Part shown: positions 51,686 through 60,892 of the stretch, piece by piece
Numbering within the stretch: the stretch's first letter is position 1
Layout: the number at the start of each line of letters is the position of its first letter
From: CAYJAY01 sp964370715
Lineage (GTDB): Bacteria > Bacillota > Clostridia > Oscillospirales > Ruminococcaceae
Length of the DNA stretch: 64,000 bases
Assembly: GCA_964370715.1 (NCBI GenBank)
Contig: CAYJKJ010000004.1
Location: 90,717-154,716 of the forward strand
Reading direction: 5' to 3'
Notes under the pieces: generated by a model
Seen by the model: only the letters and a program-made list of their open reading frames with translations
Told to the model about the DNA's origin: nothing
Database searches by the model: none
Translations under genes and position numbers: made by a program

Positions 51686-52356
51686 GCAAAAGATATGATT
51701 TTGCGATATTCGATTTCGACGGAACGATAATAGACACCGGAGAAGGAATAGTTAAAAGTCTTGAACATATATTAAGGGAAAATTTCGGGATAATCGAAAA
51801 CGACCAAACAAAACTTAAGAAATTTATCGGGCCTCCGCTTGCTGTTTGTTTCAATGAAGAATATGGTTTTGAGGGGGAACAGCTTGAACAAGCAGTAGCG
51901 TTTTATACCGAACACTACAAAAAAGTCGGCCTTTTTCAATGCGAACAATACCCATATTTAAAAGATACTTTAAGAAGGCTTAAAGAAAACGACGTTAGAA
52001 TAGGAATAGCGAGCAGCAAACCGCTTTATCTTATAACAACTCTCGTTGAATATTTCGGGCTTGAAGAGATGTTTGATGCGGTTGTTGGCGTTAAGGGTGG
52101 AGTTAAACAAAGCCACACCAAAACGGAATGTATCGAAATTGCGTTAAAACAGCTTTCTTGCAAAGATAAATCAAGGGCGGTTATGGTGGGCGACAGGTGT
52201 TTCGATGCCGTTGGAGCGAGAGAAGCAAACGTTGATTTTATAGCGGCGGCTTATAGCGATTCTGCGCCGTTGTCCGAGTTTGATGAATTTAAAGTCGAAC
52301 TGTTTGCCGATAGTTTAAAATCAGTTGCGGATTTTATTATCAATCCCGAAACATAA
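51682..52356 (+). CDS. HAD-superfamily phosphatase (phosphoglycolate-phosphatase-like)
   Basis: This 224-residue HAD hydrolase has motif I (FAIFDFDGTIIDTGEGI), the helical cap (FIGPPLAVCFNEEYGF), motif II Ser in GIASSKPLY, motif III Lys (GVKQSHTKTE) and motif IV (MVGDRCFDAVGARE). Members dephosphorylate small metabolites. The substrate is not readable. It overlaps the NAPRTase gene (ATGA), so it may act on a pyridine-nucleotide intermediate or PRPP-derived compound, which is inference only. Confidence 0.85.
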   Translation: MSKRYDFAIFDFDGTIIDTGEGIVKSLEHILRENFGIIENDQTKLKKFIGPPLAVCFNEEYGFEGEQLEQAVAFYTEHYKKVGLFQCEQYPYLKDTLRRLKENDVRIGIASSKPLYLITTLVEYFGLEEMFDAVVGVKGGVKQSHTKTECIEIALKQLSCKDKSRAVMVGDRCFDAVGAREANVDFIAAAYSDSAPLSEFDEFKVELFADSLKSVADFIINPET

Positions 52357-52415
52357 ATTAAAAAAAGTTTTTTTGAAAATGTATAAATCGCAAAATTGAA
52401 ACCATAATAAAGACA

Positions 52416-52673
52416 GAAGGTGAGAAACAAATACGGAAATTTGTTTGCGAAAGCGAACAAGACCCCGAATTTCAATTACCTTCACGATATAGCAAATGAG
52501 GCTGTTGTTTAAAAGACAACCTATTAAATCAACTCATTGCGATGCTTTAAATTTTGTGTTGCGACGATTAGGTTTAATATGCTTTCAGTAAGCAAAAAAC
52601 TTATAAGCACAGTTTCAGATGCACGAAAAAAACAAGTTACTACACCGATTGCGGTGAAGCAACTTGTTTTTTT
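52416..52673 (+). ncRNA. Candidate structured RNA or leader ending in a terminator
   Basis: No gene fits 52357-52784. At 52416-52483 the arms gaaggt/accttc enclose two hairpins (aaacaaat/atttgttt and a cgaaag tetraloop stem), forming a three-way junction. A second domain (about 52496-52540) pairs aatgag with ctcatt around gttgtttaaaagacaac. The stretch ends in a strong terminator at 52626-52673. This could be a small RNA or an attenuator for the sensor operon that starts about 110 bases later. I could not match it to a known riboswitch class. Confidence 0.45.
52626..52673 (+). terminator. Terminator closing the candidate RNA
   Basis: aacaagtt.ctacacc (from 52631) pairs with ggtgaag.aacttgtt (52653-52668), followed by a long T run to 52673. 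It is the strongest terminator between the HAD gene and the sensor operon. Confidence 0.85.
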
Positions 52674-52784
52674 GTTGCTGAGAATATATACTGTAAACAT
52701 AATGGTTTATCGATTCATCAGGCATTAAATAATGCAATGATTTAAAGAAACCGGTAAAACGAAAGGGTGAAAAGAATTGGTATT

Positions 52785-54464
52785 ATGGTAAAAAAATCAA
52801 CACGAAAAACCATATTGGATACTGCTTTATTTACCGGATTAATAGCCGTTGCTGTAGTGTTGGACAATTCACATTTGCTGTTTTCTTACCATACCACATT
52901 TTTAAACAGAGTTCAGTTTGTCGTTTCGATCTGTATTTATATTGGCCTTTATTCATTTTGGACAATCAGCGTCTACAGAAGAATAATGCAAAGTCATGTG
53001 CGAAATTATCTAATGCTTATCGGGGCTAGTATAATTTTTTGGATAACTATTCGAACAATAAAATGGGCGGCGTTTGAATTTGTGATTTTTGAAGATAGAC
53101 TTTTATGGTATATGTATTATATCCCGATGATTATGCTTAGCCTGTTTTTCTTGTTTATATCTCTTTACGTAGGAGAAGACGAAGGGTTTCGCCCAAGTGG
53201 AAGATGGAAACTGCTTTATATACCGGCAATACTAATAATTATAGCTGTTTTAACAAACGATATACATGGGCTTTGCTTTACTATTGATATGACGGTTCAT
53301 GCTTATGGGCAAGACTACAGCCATGGGCCGGTCTATTATTGCGCGCTTTTGTTTATACTCAGCATGGTTGTTGTGTCTTCTTTTATAATTTTGCGAAAAT
53401 TCAGCCGTTCAAAAGCTGCCAGAAAAAAAGCTTTGTTGCCGGCTTTTGTAATAGGGGCAACTATTGTATACAGCGTTTTATACATTATAACGCCAAGTTA
53501 TGGCGTAGGGCATATCATAGACATGACTATTTTTGGATGCACTATGGCTATAGCGTTGCTTGAGTCGTTTATAAGAACAGGGCTTATTCATTCAAACTTA
53601 GGCCATAGCGAATGTTTCGCAATGGCTAATATAAGAGCGCAGATTTTAAGTAGTGAAGGAGAGGTTGTTTATATCTCGGAAAACGCATCGCCAATTGCTA
53701 GAGCCGATTTTGAAACGTTGCTAAAACACAAAACAGTTTCAGTTAGTTCTTCAACACTTTCGCATATGATGCCTATAAGGGGTGGGTATGTTGTGTGGAA
53801 CAGCGATGTTTCGCAAATTAAATATATGATAAATAACCTAAAGGCATTAAACAATAAATTATATAAAGAAGTGGACCTTTTAACGTTGGAAAACGAGCAA
53901 AAAATCGAGAGTGCAAGGCTGAGAAAGTTGAATGATCTACATGGCGTTATTCTTAATGAAATCCTGCCTTTAAGTGAAAAAATTAAATCCGAAATAGCAC
54001 TTAGCAACAAAACAAAGACGGATGAATTTAAACGCATTTTGTTTGAAACCGGCATGACATCGATATATATAAAGCGGAAAATCAACTTGATTTTAACTCA
54101 CCAAACGGAAAAGTGTATATGCGCCGAAGATATGCGATACTGCTTTTTGGAGTCGTTCCAACTGTTAAGGCTTTATGATAAAACTTGCGCTATAAATATA
54201 ATAAAAAACGACGAGATTAGCCTATTAGCGGCTATGGCAAGCTTTGATTTATACCAAAATATTATAGAAAAAACGAAGTTTGATTTTGATGCAGTTTATG
54301 TTACATATAATTTTGATGATGATAATATGCTGTTTGCTGTTCAAATATCGGGGGATATAAATCTTTGTTATCAAGATATAGCAATTGACAATATCGACAC
54401 TCAAAAAATTAAGCTGATTAATGAAACCGACAGTTATTATATTTCGCTTGTTATGCCAAAATAG
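52785..54464 (+). CDS. Membrane sensor with 7TM N terminus and degenerate kinase core
   Basis: This protein of about 559 residues has seven to eight hydrophobic helices in residues 1-260, as in 7TM receptor histidine kinases (HisKA_7TM-like). A coiled helical segment follows (LTLENEQKIESARLRKLNDL HGVILNEILP). After that I see no N-box or Gly-rich G-boxes of a working ATPase, although the C-terminal ~120 residues could be a decayed ATPase domain. It may therefore act only as a sensor that controls the complete kinase encoded 51 bases downstream. The start is uncertain: ATG 52785 or GTG 52767. Confidence 0.65.
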   Translation: MVKKSTRKTILDTALFTGLIAVAVVLDNSHLLFSYHTTFLNRVQFVVSICIYIGLYSFWTISVYRRIMQSHVRNYLMLIGASIIFWITIRTIKWAAFEFVIFEDRLLWYMYYIPMIMLSLFFLFISLYVGEDEGFRPSGRWKLLYIPAILIIIAVLTNDIHGLCFTIDMTVHAYGQDYSHGPVYYCALLFILSMVVVSSFIILRKFSRSKAARKKALLPAFVIGATIVYSVLYIITPSYGVGHIIDMTIFGCTMAIALLESFIRTGLIHSNLGHSECFAMANIRAQILSSEGEVVYISENASPIARADFETLLKHKTVSVSSSTLSHMMPIRGGYVVWNSDVSQIKYMINNLKALNNKLYKEVDLLTLENEQKIESARLRKLNDLHGVILNEILPLSEKIKSEIALSNKTKTDEFKRILFETGMTSIYIKRKINLILTHQTEKCICAEDMRYCFLESFQLLRLYDKTCAINIIKNDEISLLAAMASFDLYQNIIEKTKFDFDAVYVTYNFDDDNMLFAVQISGDINLCYQDIAIDNIDTQKIKLINETDSYYISLVMPK

Positions 54465-54515
54465 CAGTTGGCTTTTAATTCAAAACTTTACTTTTGCGAA
54501 AGGAGCAAGACAGCG

Positions 54516-55817
54516 TTGACATTTTTATCTTTAAGCGATATATCTAAAGCATACATAATGTTGATTTGCATCGTTAGTTTTATACTGCTACTGATAGCTA
54601 TAATTGCGCATTTAACCCAAAAAAGCAAAGGTTCGCGTGTGGCTTTGCTCGTGTTATGTTTTGTTATAAGTGTTCTAGAGGTCTCGATACTTTTGCATTT
54701 GAATAAATTCGACAGAGCTAAATATGAGTTTTCTTTGACACCTACGTTTTCTTTGATTAACGAAATCCCGTATTTTTTATATATAGCAACAAGCATGGTT
54801 TTTGTGTTTTTTGCAATATTATCGGTTTACGATCTGTATAAAGACAGCAAAAACAAAATCGATTCTTTTTCTGTGAAACAAGCGCTTGAAAATTTGCCCA
54901 CCGGTATTGCGTTTATGACCAGCGATGTGGAGCTGTTGCTATCAAACCATATTATGCATAACTTGTGTAGAGAGCTAACCGGCAAACCGCTTCAAAACGC
55001 AGAGACTTTTTGGCAAGATTTAATCTCTTTGCAAGGGAAAGACAGTTGTGTTATAAAAACAAACGAGCCGGCGTTTGTTTTATCAAACGGGAATGTTTGG
55101 CAATTTTCGAAAACCTTATGCAGGTATAATGGCAATGAATATTATGAGTTTAAAGCAACAGACATCACCGAGCTATATAGTTTAAGCGAAAACACACGTA
55201 GTGTCAACGAAAAACTCGTTTCACAACAAAAAAGGTTGAAAAAACTTACTGATATTATCGCTGAAAATGTTGAAAATCAAGTTGCGGTTAATATGAAAAT
55301 CAACTTCCACGACAATTTCGGAAACCTTTTAACATTGACCAAAAAGGCGCTAAGGGAAGGCGAAAACACAGATGAAACCAAAACACTTGTAGATTATTGG
55401 GGTAATTTAAATAGCGTTATAAAAGAGCTTTCAAGCAACGACAGACAAACCGTAACGCTAGAGCAGATAATGATTTTTGCAGATAAACTCGGCTGTGAAA
55501 TAGCTTTAAGCGGAGAGCTTCCCGCCGATGAACACAATAAAACAACGACACTTTTATGTATAAATGAAATGCTTAAAAATGCTTATATACACGCAGGAAC
55601 GCAAAAACTTACCGTTGATATATTTGAGGCTAACAGTATAATTAACGTAATAATACATAATGAAACAAAGCAAAGGTTAACAAACATAAAAGAAGGCGGC
55701 GGGCTTTTTGGATTAAGGCAACGAATTGAGCAAACAGGTGGCAGTATGGATATGTCTTGTGAGAAAGGCGTTACAATGTCGGTAAAGCTACTTAAAGAGG
55801 GGGAAAACTATGTATAA
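54516..55817 (+). CDS. Sensor histidine kinase (NarX/LytS-type with PAS)
   Basis: This 433-residue kinase has about three membrane helices (AYIMLICIVSFILLLIAIIA, ALLVLCFVISVLEVSILL, YFLYIATSMVFVFFAILSVY), a PAS-like region (LENLPTGIAFMTSDVELLLS), an H-box INFHDNFGNLLTL with His265, an N-box INEMLKNAYIHAG and a G-box GGGLFGLRQRIEQTGG. It should autophosphorylate and pass phosphate to the response regulator that overlaps its 3' end. I chose TTG 54516 because AAAGGAG lies ten bases upstream. Confidence 0.85.
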   Translation: MTFLSLSDISKAYIMLICIVSFILLLIAIIAHLTQKSKGSRVALLVLCFVISVLEVSILLHLNKFDRAKYEFSLTPTFSLINEIPYFLYIATSMVFVFFAILSVYDLYKDSKNKIDSFSVKQALENLPTGIAFMTSDVELLLSNHIMHNLCRELTGKPLQNAETFWQDLISLQGKDSCVIKTNEPAFVLSNGNVWQFSKTLCRYNGNEYYEFKATDITELYSLSENTRSVNEKLVSQQKRLKKLTDIIAENVENQVAVNMKINFHDNFGNLLTLTKKALREGENTDETKTLVDYWGNLNSVIKELSSNDRQTVTLEQIMIFADKLGCEIALSGELPADEHNKTTTLLCINEMLKNAYIHAGTQKLTVDIFEANSIINVIIHNETKQRLTNIKEGGGLFGLRQRIEQTGGSMDMSCEKGVTMSVKLLKEGENYV

Positions 55818-56445
55818 CGTAATGATAGTAGATGATCAAAGCAGTTCACACGCATTGATGCAGTATGCCATTTTAAGAAGCGAGGGCAAATACAAAATAA
55901 CAAAAGCTTTTTTTGATGCCGACAAAGTGTTAAACGAGCTAAGGTTCGAACTGGTTGATTTAATCCTTATGGATATACATACGCTTGGCAAAGAGAATGG
56001 GATCAAAGTTGCCGCTAAAGTTAAAAAACACTACCCCAAAATAAAAATTATTATTTTGACATTTGTTTTGCAAAGAAAGTATATCGACCAAGCAAGAGAA
56101 GCGGGGTGTGAAGGGTTTTGGTATAAGGACCATGCCGATATGGATCTGCTTTTAGTTATGGACAGCGTTATGAATGGCGAAATATATTATCCCGAAGAGC
56201 AACCGGTTATTAAAATAGGGGTCGCAAAAATTTCGGAATTCACAGCAAAAGAACTTCAAATACTGCAAGAGAAAGTAAACGGACATTCTAATGAAGAGGT
56301 TTGTGAAATGCTTGATATAAAAAGCCGAACACTTGACACACACCTTAGCAATATAAAAAACAAAACAGGTTATAACAATTTGCTAAAGCTGGTGGCAGAT
56401 GTAGCATCAAAGAAATTTATTATATCGAGCGAAGAGGATTTTTAA
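55810..56445 (+). CDS. NarL/LuxR-type response regulator
   Basis: This 211-residue regulator has an intact receiver: Asp8/Asp9 acidic pair, phospho-acceptor Asp55 in LILMDIHT, switch Thr84 in ILTFV, and Lys106 in FWYKD. The C-terminal LuxR-type helix-turn-helix (TAKELQILQEKVNGHSNEEV, MLDIKSRTLDTHLSNIK) follows. It overlaps the kinase gene by eight bases, so it is its partner. Target promoters are unknown. The genes from 56629 on may be under its control. Confidence 0.9.
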   Translation: MYNVMIVDDQSSSHALMQYAILRSEGKYKITKAFFDADKVLNELRFELVDLILMDIHTLGKENGIKVAAKVKKHYPKIKIIILTFVLQRKYIDQAREAGCEGFWYKDHADMDLLLVMDSVMNGEIYYPEEQPVIKIGVAKISEFTAKELQILQEKVNGHSNEEVCEMLDIKSRTLDTHLSNIKNKTGYNNLLKLVADVASKKFIISSEEDF

Positions 56446-56628
56446 AAAAATAAATCGGCGTAAATACACGATATTTTGTGTTTTTCAATTTGGTATACTT
56501 TAATCAAATGATTAAAGAAGTTTTTTGATGTGCATATTCAAAAAACATTATGTTTCGAGAGGAGGATGATGCGGTAAAGGAACAGTTTAGCGCCGAATAA
56601 AACAGCTAGAGCAAAAGGAGGTAGCGCA

Positions 56629-57012
56629 ATGAAGACAATAGCAGTTTACATTCAAAATAAGCTTTTGCTATCGGGAATCACTCATGCTATCACCGCAAAA
56701 AACCTTGAAAACAAAATCGAAATAATATCAAACGTCGACAGCTGTTTATCTGTATGCAGAAGTAGCAATGCGGATGTTTTGTTAGCAGAGCTAAGGGATT
56801 ATCATCCGCTTACTGTGGATGATTGGTTGGCGAGAGTTGAAAAAATCAAAACCGTTGTTCCCGGTTGTAAGATTGTTTTGATTGTAGATGAGGAAAATTT
56901 TCCGAATTCTGCAAGGATTGCAAATTCAGCGTTTAAAAATGATGAGATAGATATGTTTTTATATAGCTCATCGGGGCTTAATTTTCTAGTAGATATAATT
57001 ATTAATATATAA
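56629..57012 (+). CDS. Stand-alone degenerate receiver-like protein
   Basis: This 127-residue protein has the length and strand order of a CheY-like receiver (KTIAVYIQNKLLLSGITHAI, NADVLLAELRDYHP, CKIVLIVDEENFPN). The N-terminal acidic pair is missing, the phospho-acceptor position reads Glu (LLAEL), and the conserved Lys is replaced (FLYSSSG). It probably cannot be phosphorylated and may work as a fixed or ligand-gated adaptor. AGGAGGTAG ribosome site. It follows the response regulator by 183 bases. Confidence 0.6.
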   Translation: MKTIAVYIQNKLLLSGITHAITAKNLENKIEIISNVDSCLSVCRSSNADVLLAELRDYHPLTVDDWLARVEKIKTVVPGCKIVLIVDEENFPNSARIANSAFKNDEIDMFLYSSSGLNFLVDIIINI

Positions 57013-57038
57013 ACAGTAATGAAAAAAAGGAGTAATTT

Positions 57039-58520
57039 ATGATTAAATGCAGTAATTGTGGGAATGAACTTTCCGAAAACGCAAAATTTTGTGTCGCTTG
57101 TGGTTCGAAAATAGAAGCGGTTAACGCTCAAACGGATGCGCAAAACGCACCTCCAACGATGCCACAACCGCAACCTCAGCAACCAACGACACCCTCCCCG
57201 ACGCAGTTTAGTAGCCCCCCGCAACAACAATATAACAGCGGCGGAGTTGCAACAAAGCAAAAAAACAACAAACCGATAATTTTTATAGCTATAGGCGTTG
57301 TAGCTTTGATAGTAATTGCGCTTATTTTTACTTTGGCAGCTAATTTATTTTCGGGCGGATCTTCGGATGATCCTAACATAGGCGTATGGACAGCAGACGA
57401 GATAACAATGATGGGAATGACATTGAGCCCAACAGATATTTATTCCGACGGAATAACGCTAGAGCTTAAAAATGGCAACAACTGCACCTTGTCGTTGGAT
57501 GGCGAGAGCTATAGCGCCGACTACGAGATAGATGGTTCAACCTTCACCCTAGTAGACGGTAGCGACGAATTCCCCGGCAGGATCGAGGGGGGAGTTATAA
57601 CGATTACTAACCTCCTTAACATGGGGATTGATATCAGGTTTGTTAAGGACGATTGGAATGCGGAACAATCAGAAAACGATGCTTCATTGGGTGGTGCAAC
57701 GTTGGGCGAAAACGGCGACTTTTCATCAGACTTTGTAGCCCCCGGTTTTGGCACCGAACAGACGGTAGCTGTCGAGACACTCTCTACACCCTCCGATTGG
57801 TATGGAACAGTTACTATAAGTAACTATCAAGGCGATAACGATATTTCGGGCGAATACGAGGCTTGGGGATACATCGGCGCAGATGAATTTGGCGATTATT
57901 TCGAACTTTATGCGGATGCACCTGTAGATAGCGAACAATCGATAGACATAATGTCGTTCAACATCGAGCTGCATGATTATTCTTTCTTCCCGATAGTGGA
58001 TGAATATGCATGGCTTTATAGAGGCGCTTCGCTAAAAGAAGAAGACAACACATGGTATGTTCCGTCTATAACAAACGGAGTTCTTGGCGCTACTTACGAA
58101 TATGATTACAACGGCGAAAGCTTCACGCTTGATTTTGCAATTGCTATGATACCGGGCGAAGGAACGTCTGATTCAAGCGAAATCATAGAGGATATCCAAG
58201 ACGCCGAAGACACAAGCTCACCCATCGAACCGGAGCCTCAAGTAGCGAGCTTTACGATGGACGAACTAAAGAAGATATACTATGATATACAGGATGTTGA
58301 AATCGAAGAGCGATTCTCATTAGAATATGAAGAAGTAAGGGATAGATTTTTTGATGGTATCGATGGAGCGATAATAAATGAAGGCGATACGTTTAAATCG
58401 TATCGGTGGATTTCGATAGAGGCGGAAACCTCTTTGCTAAACATAACTTTTAAAAGTGATGACAGCGTGGAGATGACCTTTAGCTCGATGTCTATCAACA
58501 ACATACCTCTTGACGAGTAG
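57039..58520 (+). CDS. Zinc-ribbon, single-TM protein with extracellular beta domains
   Basis: This is a 493-residue protein. The N-terminal zinc ribbon has Cys4/7/18/21 (KCSNCG...FCVACGSK), followed by a Pro/Gln-rich linker (TMPQPQPQQPTTPSPTQFSS), a membrane helix (IIFIAIGVVALIVIALIFTL) and a large outside region. The first outer module (~120-205) resembles lipocalin-like DUF domains with a repeated strand pattern (LKNGNNCTLSLDGESYSADY). Later modules are rich in Asp, Glu and Tyr. The function is unknown. The layout is common among clostridial envelope proteins. Confidence 0.7.
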   Translation: MIKCSNCGNELSENAKFCVACGSKIEAVNAQTDAQNAPPTMPQPQPQQPTTPSPTQFSSPPQQQYNSGGVATKQKNNKPIIFIAIGVVALIVIALIFTLAANLFSGGSSDDPNIGVWTADEITMMGMTLSPTDIYSDGITLELKNGNNCTLSLDGESYSADYEIDGSTFTLVDGSDEFPGRIEGGVITITNLLNMGIDIRFVKDDWNAEQSENDASLGGATLGENGDFSSDFVAPGFGTEQTVAVETLSTPSDWYGTVTISNYQGDNDISGEYEAWGYIGADEFGDYFELYADAPVDSEQSIDIMSFNIELHDYSFFPIVDEYAWLYRGASLKEEDNTWYVPSITNGVLGATYEYDYNGESFTLDFAIAMIPGEGTSDSSEIIEDIQDAEDTSSPIEPEPQVASFTMDELKKIYYDIQDVEIEERFSLEYEEVRDRFFDGIDGAIINEGDTFKSYRWISIEAETSLLNITFKSDDSVEMTFSSMSINNIPLDE

Positions 58521-58549
58521 TAGATATTTGTTTAATTTAATCTAGAAAA

Positions 58550-58604
58550 AGCGATAATTATTGTAGTGTTAAAAGTGTTGACTATAACTACAATAATTAT
58601 CGCT
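58550..58604. repeat. 18-bp perfect inverted repeat
   Basis: agcgataattattgtagt (58550-58567) and its exact complement at 58587-58604 flank 19 bases. It lies between two large envelope-protein genes. It may be a terminator without a T run or an operator. Confidence 0.7.
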
Positions 58605-58708
58605 ATAACATTTGGTATGGTTTATTAAGACGAAAAAGATGTAACGGTAAAGACGGTGAAACAGAGGGTTTTGGGATAAACATCAAAAAACAAAGGGAGT
58701 ATTGCGTC

Positions 58709-60529
58709 ATGGAACAGATAAAAAATAAAATTGCTGTGATAAAATGTTTTGTAAAAATTGTTTTGATTCTTTTAATTTGCTTTGCTTTGTTGGTTTCTTG
58801 TTCAAACAATCAACAAGGAAGTTTGGAAGAAACGTTTGGGGAAGCGCTTCAAAATATTGAAACGGAAGACACAACCAACCAAAGCAGTTTAGGTTTTGAA
58901 AATCCAAACAACATAGACTATAGCGCATATACTGCGGTTGTTAAATCCTACCGAAAAGCTCTTTCGTCGGCTTATGGCGAACTAACCGATCAATACTCGG
59001 GCTATTTTTATGCAAACCTCGTTGATTTTAATGCTGATGATGTGTATGAATTAGTTGTTGCACGTGTATATAACAGCGACACCGAGGGGAACGTAGAAGA
59101 AATGTTTAACCCCAAAAGCGAGTATTTTATTGGTTCAGAATCTAAACTTTCTGTGCATATTTATTATCTTAATGAAGATGGCGTAGCCGTTCATGCCGAT
59201 TCATTTCCGTTTTCTTATTATGGCGATGAGGATATGCAGTTTAATATAGAATATACCGAGGTAGACGGCAGGAACTATTTTGTATTAGGCGGCCATAATG
59301 TTGATCTTGGCATAACCTCAGCAGATTATGTTTATTCAAAAATTATCAATTGTTTTAACGGCGAATATTTCGATGTTGAGGAAACATTTGTGATAGAATA
59401 TGACTATCAAAACGCAGAATACGAGGCGACCGAATACAGACAAAATATGAATGTTGTATCTGAAAATGAGTTTAACACACAGTTCTATGAAAAATGGCAG
59501 GCAAACTCAACAGAGTATATCGTTGTTTCGCAAGGATATGAGACAAACACAGAGGAAGTTACAAAGGCGACGATAGATTTTTTGAGTGGTTTTGAAATCA
59601 AGAACATTCATGGTGGGGCATTAACATATACAGACGGGAACTTTGTTTTGTTCGAGGGCAACTATTTCTCCGAGGAGGAAGCTGTTTTAAAGCAGTTTTT
59701 GGAGGCTGTTACCCGCCATGATTTTTTGTCTATAAAACCATTTACAGACAACGAGGTAATAATCGAAAACTACCAACAATCGAGGGAGAGCGAGCAATAT
59801 TATCCCGGTCTCATTGTAGAAAAAATAGAGATGCTTAATCCCATAAACTATGCTTCTCATGATGTTCAGGTTATGCAAACTATACTCGAGGGTGAACAAT
59901 ATCGTCAAAACGCCCTTGAAAACACTTTTATATTAAAGGTGGAGGCAAAGGAGATTATAGACATGGAAACTGTTCAGTATGCGGGGCAGTTTGGGCTTAA
60001 CGTAACCCAATATTATATGTTTGAAACGGATGAAGATGGCCAAAACATAAAGCTTTTGGAGAATTTTGATGATAATTTCTTTTGGGGCGATAGCAACGTA
60101 TATGAGGTGAGTTATATAACAGATTATGAGCAGGTGTTCAATGCATACGGCTATGAGTACCCGTTTGAAATAATGAGTATGTATTTCACATCGGAAGAAT
60201 TAGAAAGAATGGATCATTATATAACCGAAGATGCAAAAGAGGTTTATTTTATCAGAAATCTTTGGGGCGGTTCGATGAAAATATATGAAAATTATATAGA
60301 TGAAAACAACAATTATGCAAGAGGGGAATTGTTGCATGAAACTTTCGGCGATGTGTTGTATCTTGCTTGCAGATCGGATAAAACGTTGGGAAACCTAAAC
60401 TATTCTGATCTGCAGATTGTGGCGGAGCCGTTCGCTGGATTTGAAGCGGTGTATTATCCGGCGATAAGCTATCCCGAAACAGCGGTGCTTGTTGGCGAGT
60501 ATGCGCAGGAGATGGTGGGGTTAAATTAA
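58709..60529 (+). CDS. Large lipoprotein of unknown function
   Basis: This 606-residue protein has a lipoprotein signal (VKIVLILLICFALLVSC, Cys31). The mature part has an aspartate-containing module near YANLVDFNADDVYELVVARV, similar to modules of secreted proteins that respond to envelope state. A long acidic region with many Tyr, Glu and Asp follows. No catalytic motif is recognised. It is closed by the intergenic region that holds the tRNA-Val gene. It starts with ATG behind AAAGGGAG. Confidence 0.68.
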   Translation: MEQIKNKIAVIKCFVKIVLILLICFALLVSCSNNQQGSLEETFGEALQNIETEDTTNQSSLGFENPNNIDYSAYTAVVKSYRKALSSAYGELTDQYSGYFYANLVDFNADDVYELVVARVYNSDTEGNVEEMFNPKSEYFIGSESKLSVHIYYLNEDGVAVHADSFPFSYYGDEDMQFNIEYTEVDGRNYFVLGGHNVDLGITSADYVYSKIINCFNGEYFDVEETFVIEYDYQNAEYEATEYRQNMNVVSENEFNTQFYEKWQANSTEYIVVSQGYETNTEEVTKATIDFLSGFEIKNIHGGALTYTDGNFVLFEGNYFSEEEAVLKQFLEAVTRHDFLSIKPFTDNEVIIENYQQSRESEQYYPGLIVEKIEMLNPINYASHDVQVMQTILEGEQYRQNALENTFILKVEAKEIIDMETVQYAGQFGLNVTQYYMFETDEDGQNIKLLENFDDNFFWGDSNVYEVSYITDYEQVFNAYGYEYPFEIMSMYFTSEELERMDHYITEDAKEVYFIRNLWGGSMKIYENYIDENNNYARGELLHETFGDVLYLACRSDKTLGNLNYSDLQIVAEPFAGFEAVYYPAISYPETAVLVGEYAQEMVGLN

Positions 60530-60666
60530 CTGGCTTTTTTCAATAGTTATCAATATGTCTGAGGTGAAAACGAGGGTGATTTAGTTTGCCAAAACATTTG
60601 AGGTGTTTGACGATTTGATTTGACATAAAATATATAATATCTTTTAAAAAATTTTTTTAAAAGATA

Positions 60667-60695
60667 TTGGCATTTATATTTATTTGTGTTATAAT
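60667..60695 (+). promoter_or_regulatory. Promoter of tRNA-Val
   Basis: TTGGCA (60667-60672), 17 bases, TATAAT (60690-60695), 15 bases before the tRNA. An AT-rich inverted repeat (aatatctttt arms, 60636-60668) lies just upstream. Confidence 0.85.
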
Positions 60696-60710
60696 ACTTT
60701 TTGTTGAAGA

Positions 60711-60786
60711 GGACGATTAGCTCAGCTGGTAGAGCATTCGCTTGACGTGCGAAGGGTCAGCGGTTCAAGTCCGTTATCGTCCACCA
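60711..60786 (+). tRNA. tRNA-Val (anticodon GAC)
   Basis: The acceptor arms GGACGAT and ATCGTCC, D arm GCTC...GAGC, anticodon stem TTCGC/GCGAA with loop TTGACGT, a five-base variable loop GGGTC, and T arm with TTCAAGT make a complete cloverleaf. CCA is encoded (60784-60786). The anticodon is GAC (valine). It is a single tRNA with its own promoter and terminator. Confidence 0.95.
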
Positions 60787-60793
60787 CCAACGT

Positions 60794-60830
60794 GACGCCT
60801 GATCCATTGATTTTGGATCAAGCGTCTTTT
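60794..60830 (+). terminator. Terminator of tRNA-Val
   Basis: gacgcctgatcca pairs with ggatcaagcgtc with a small internal mismatch. Four T and a T-rich tract follow. Confidence 0.85.
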
Positions 60831-60892
60831 ATTTATATAGCAATGAGTTTGAAGATAAATTGGTTTAGTTTGTTTGGGAAAAAGGAATCGAA

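Noticed and set aside
52416..52673. 6S RNA, SRP RNA, RNase P or tmRNA at this site
   Set aside because: I could not find the conserved core sequences of any of these.
52537..52728. 63-codon plus-strand reading frame
   Set aside because: It reads across a strong terminator hairpin and lacks a ribosome site.
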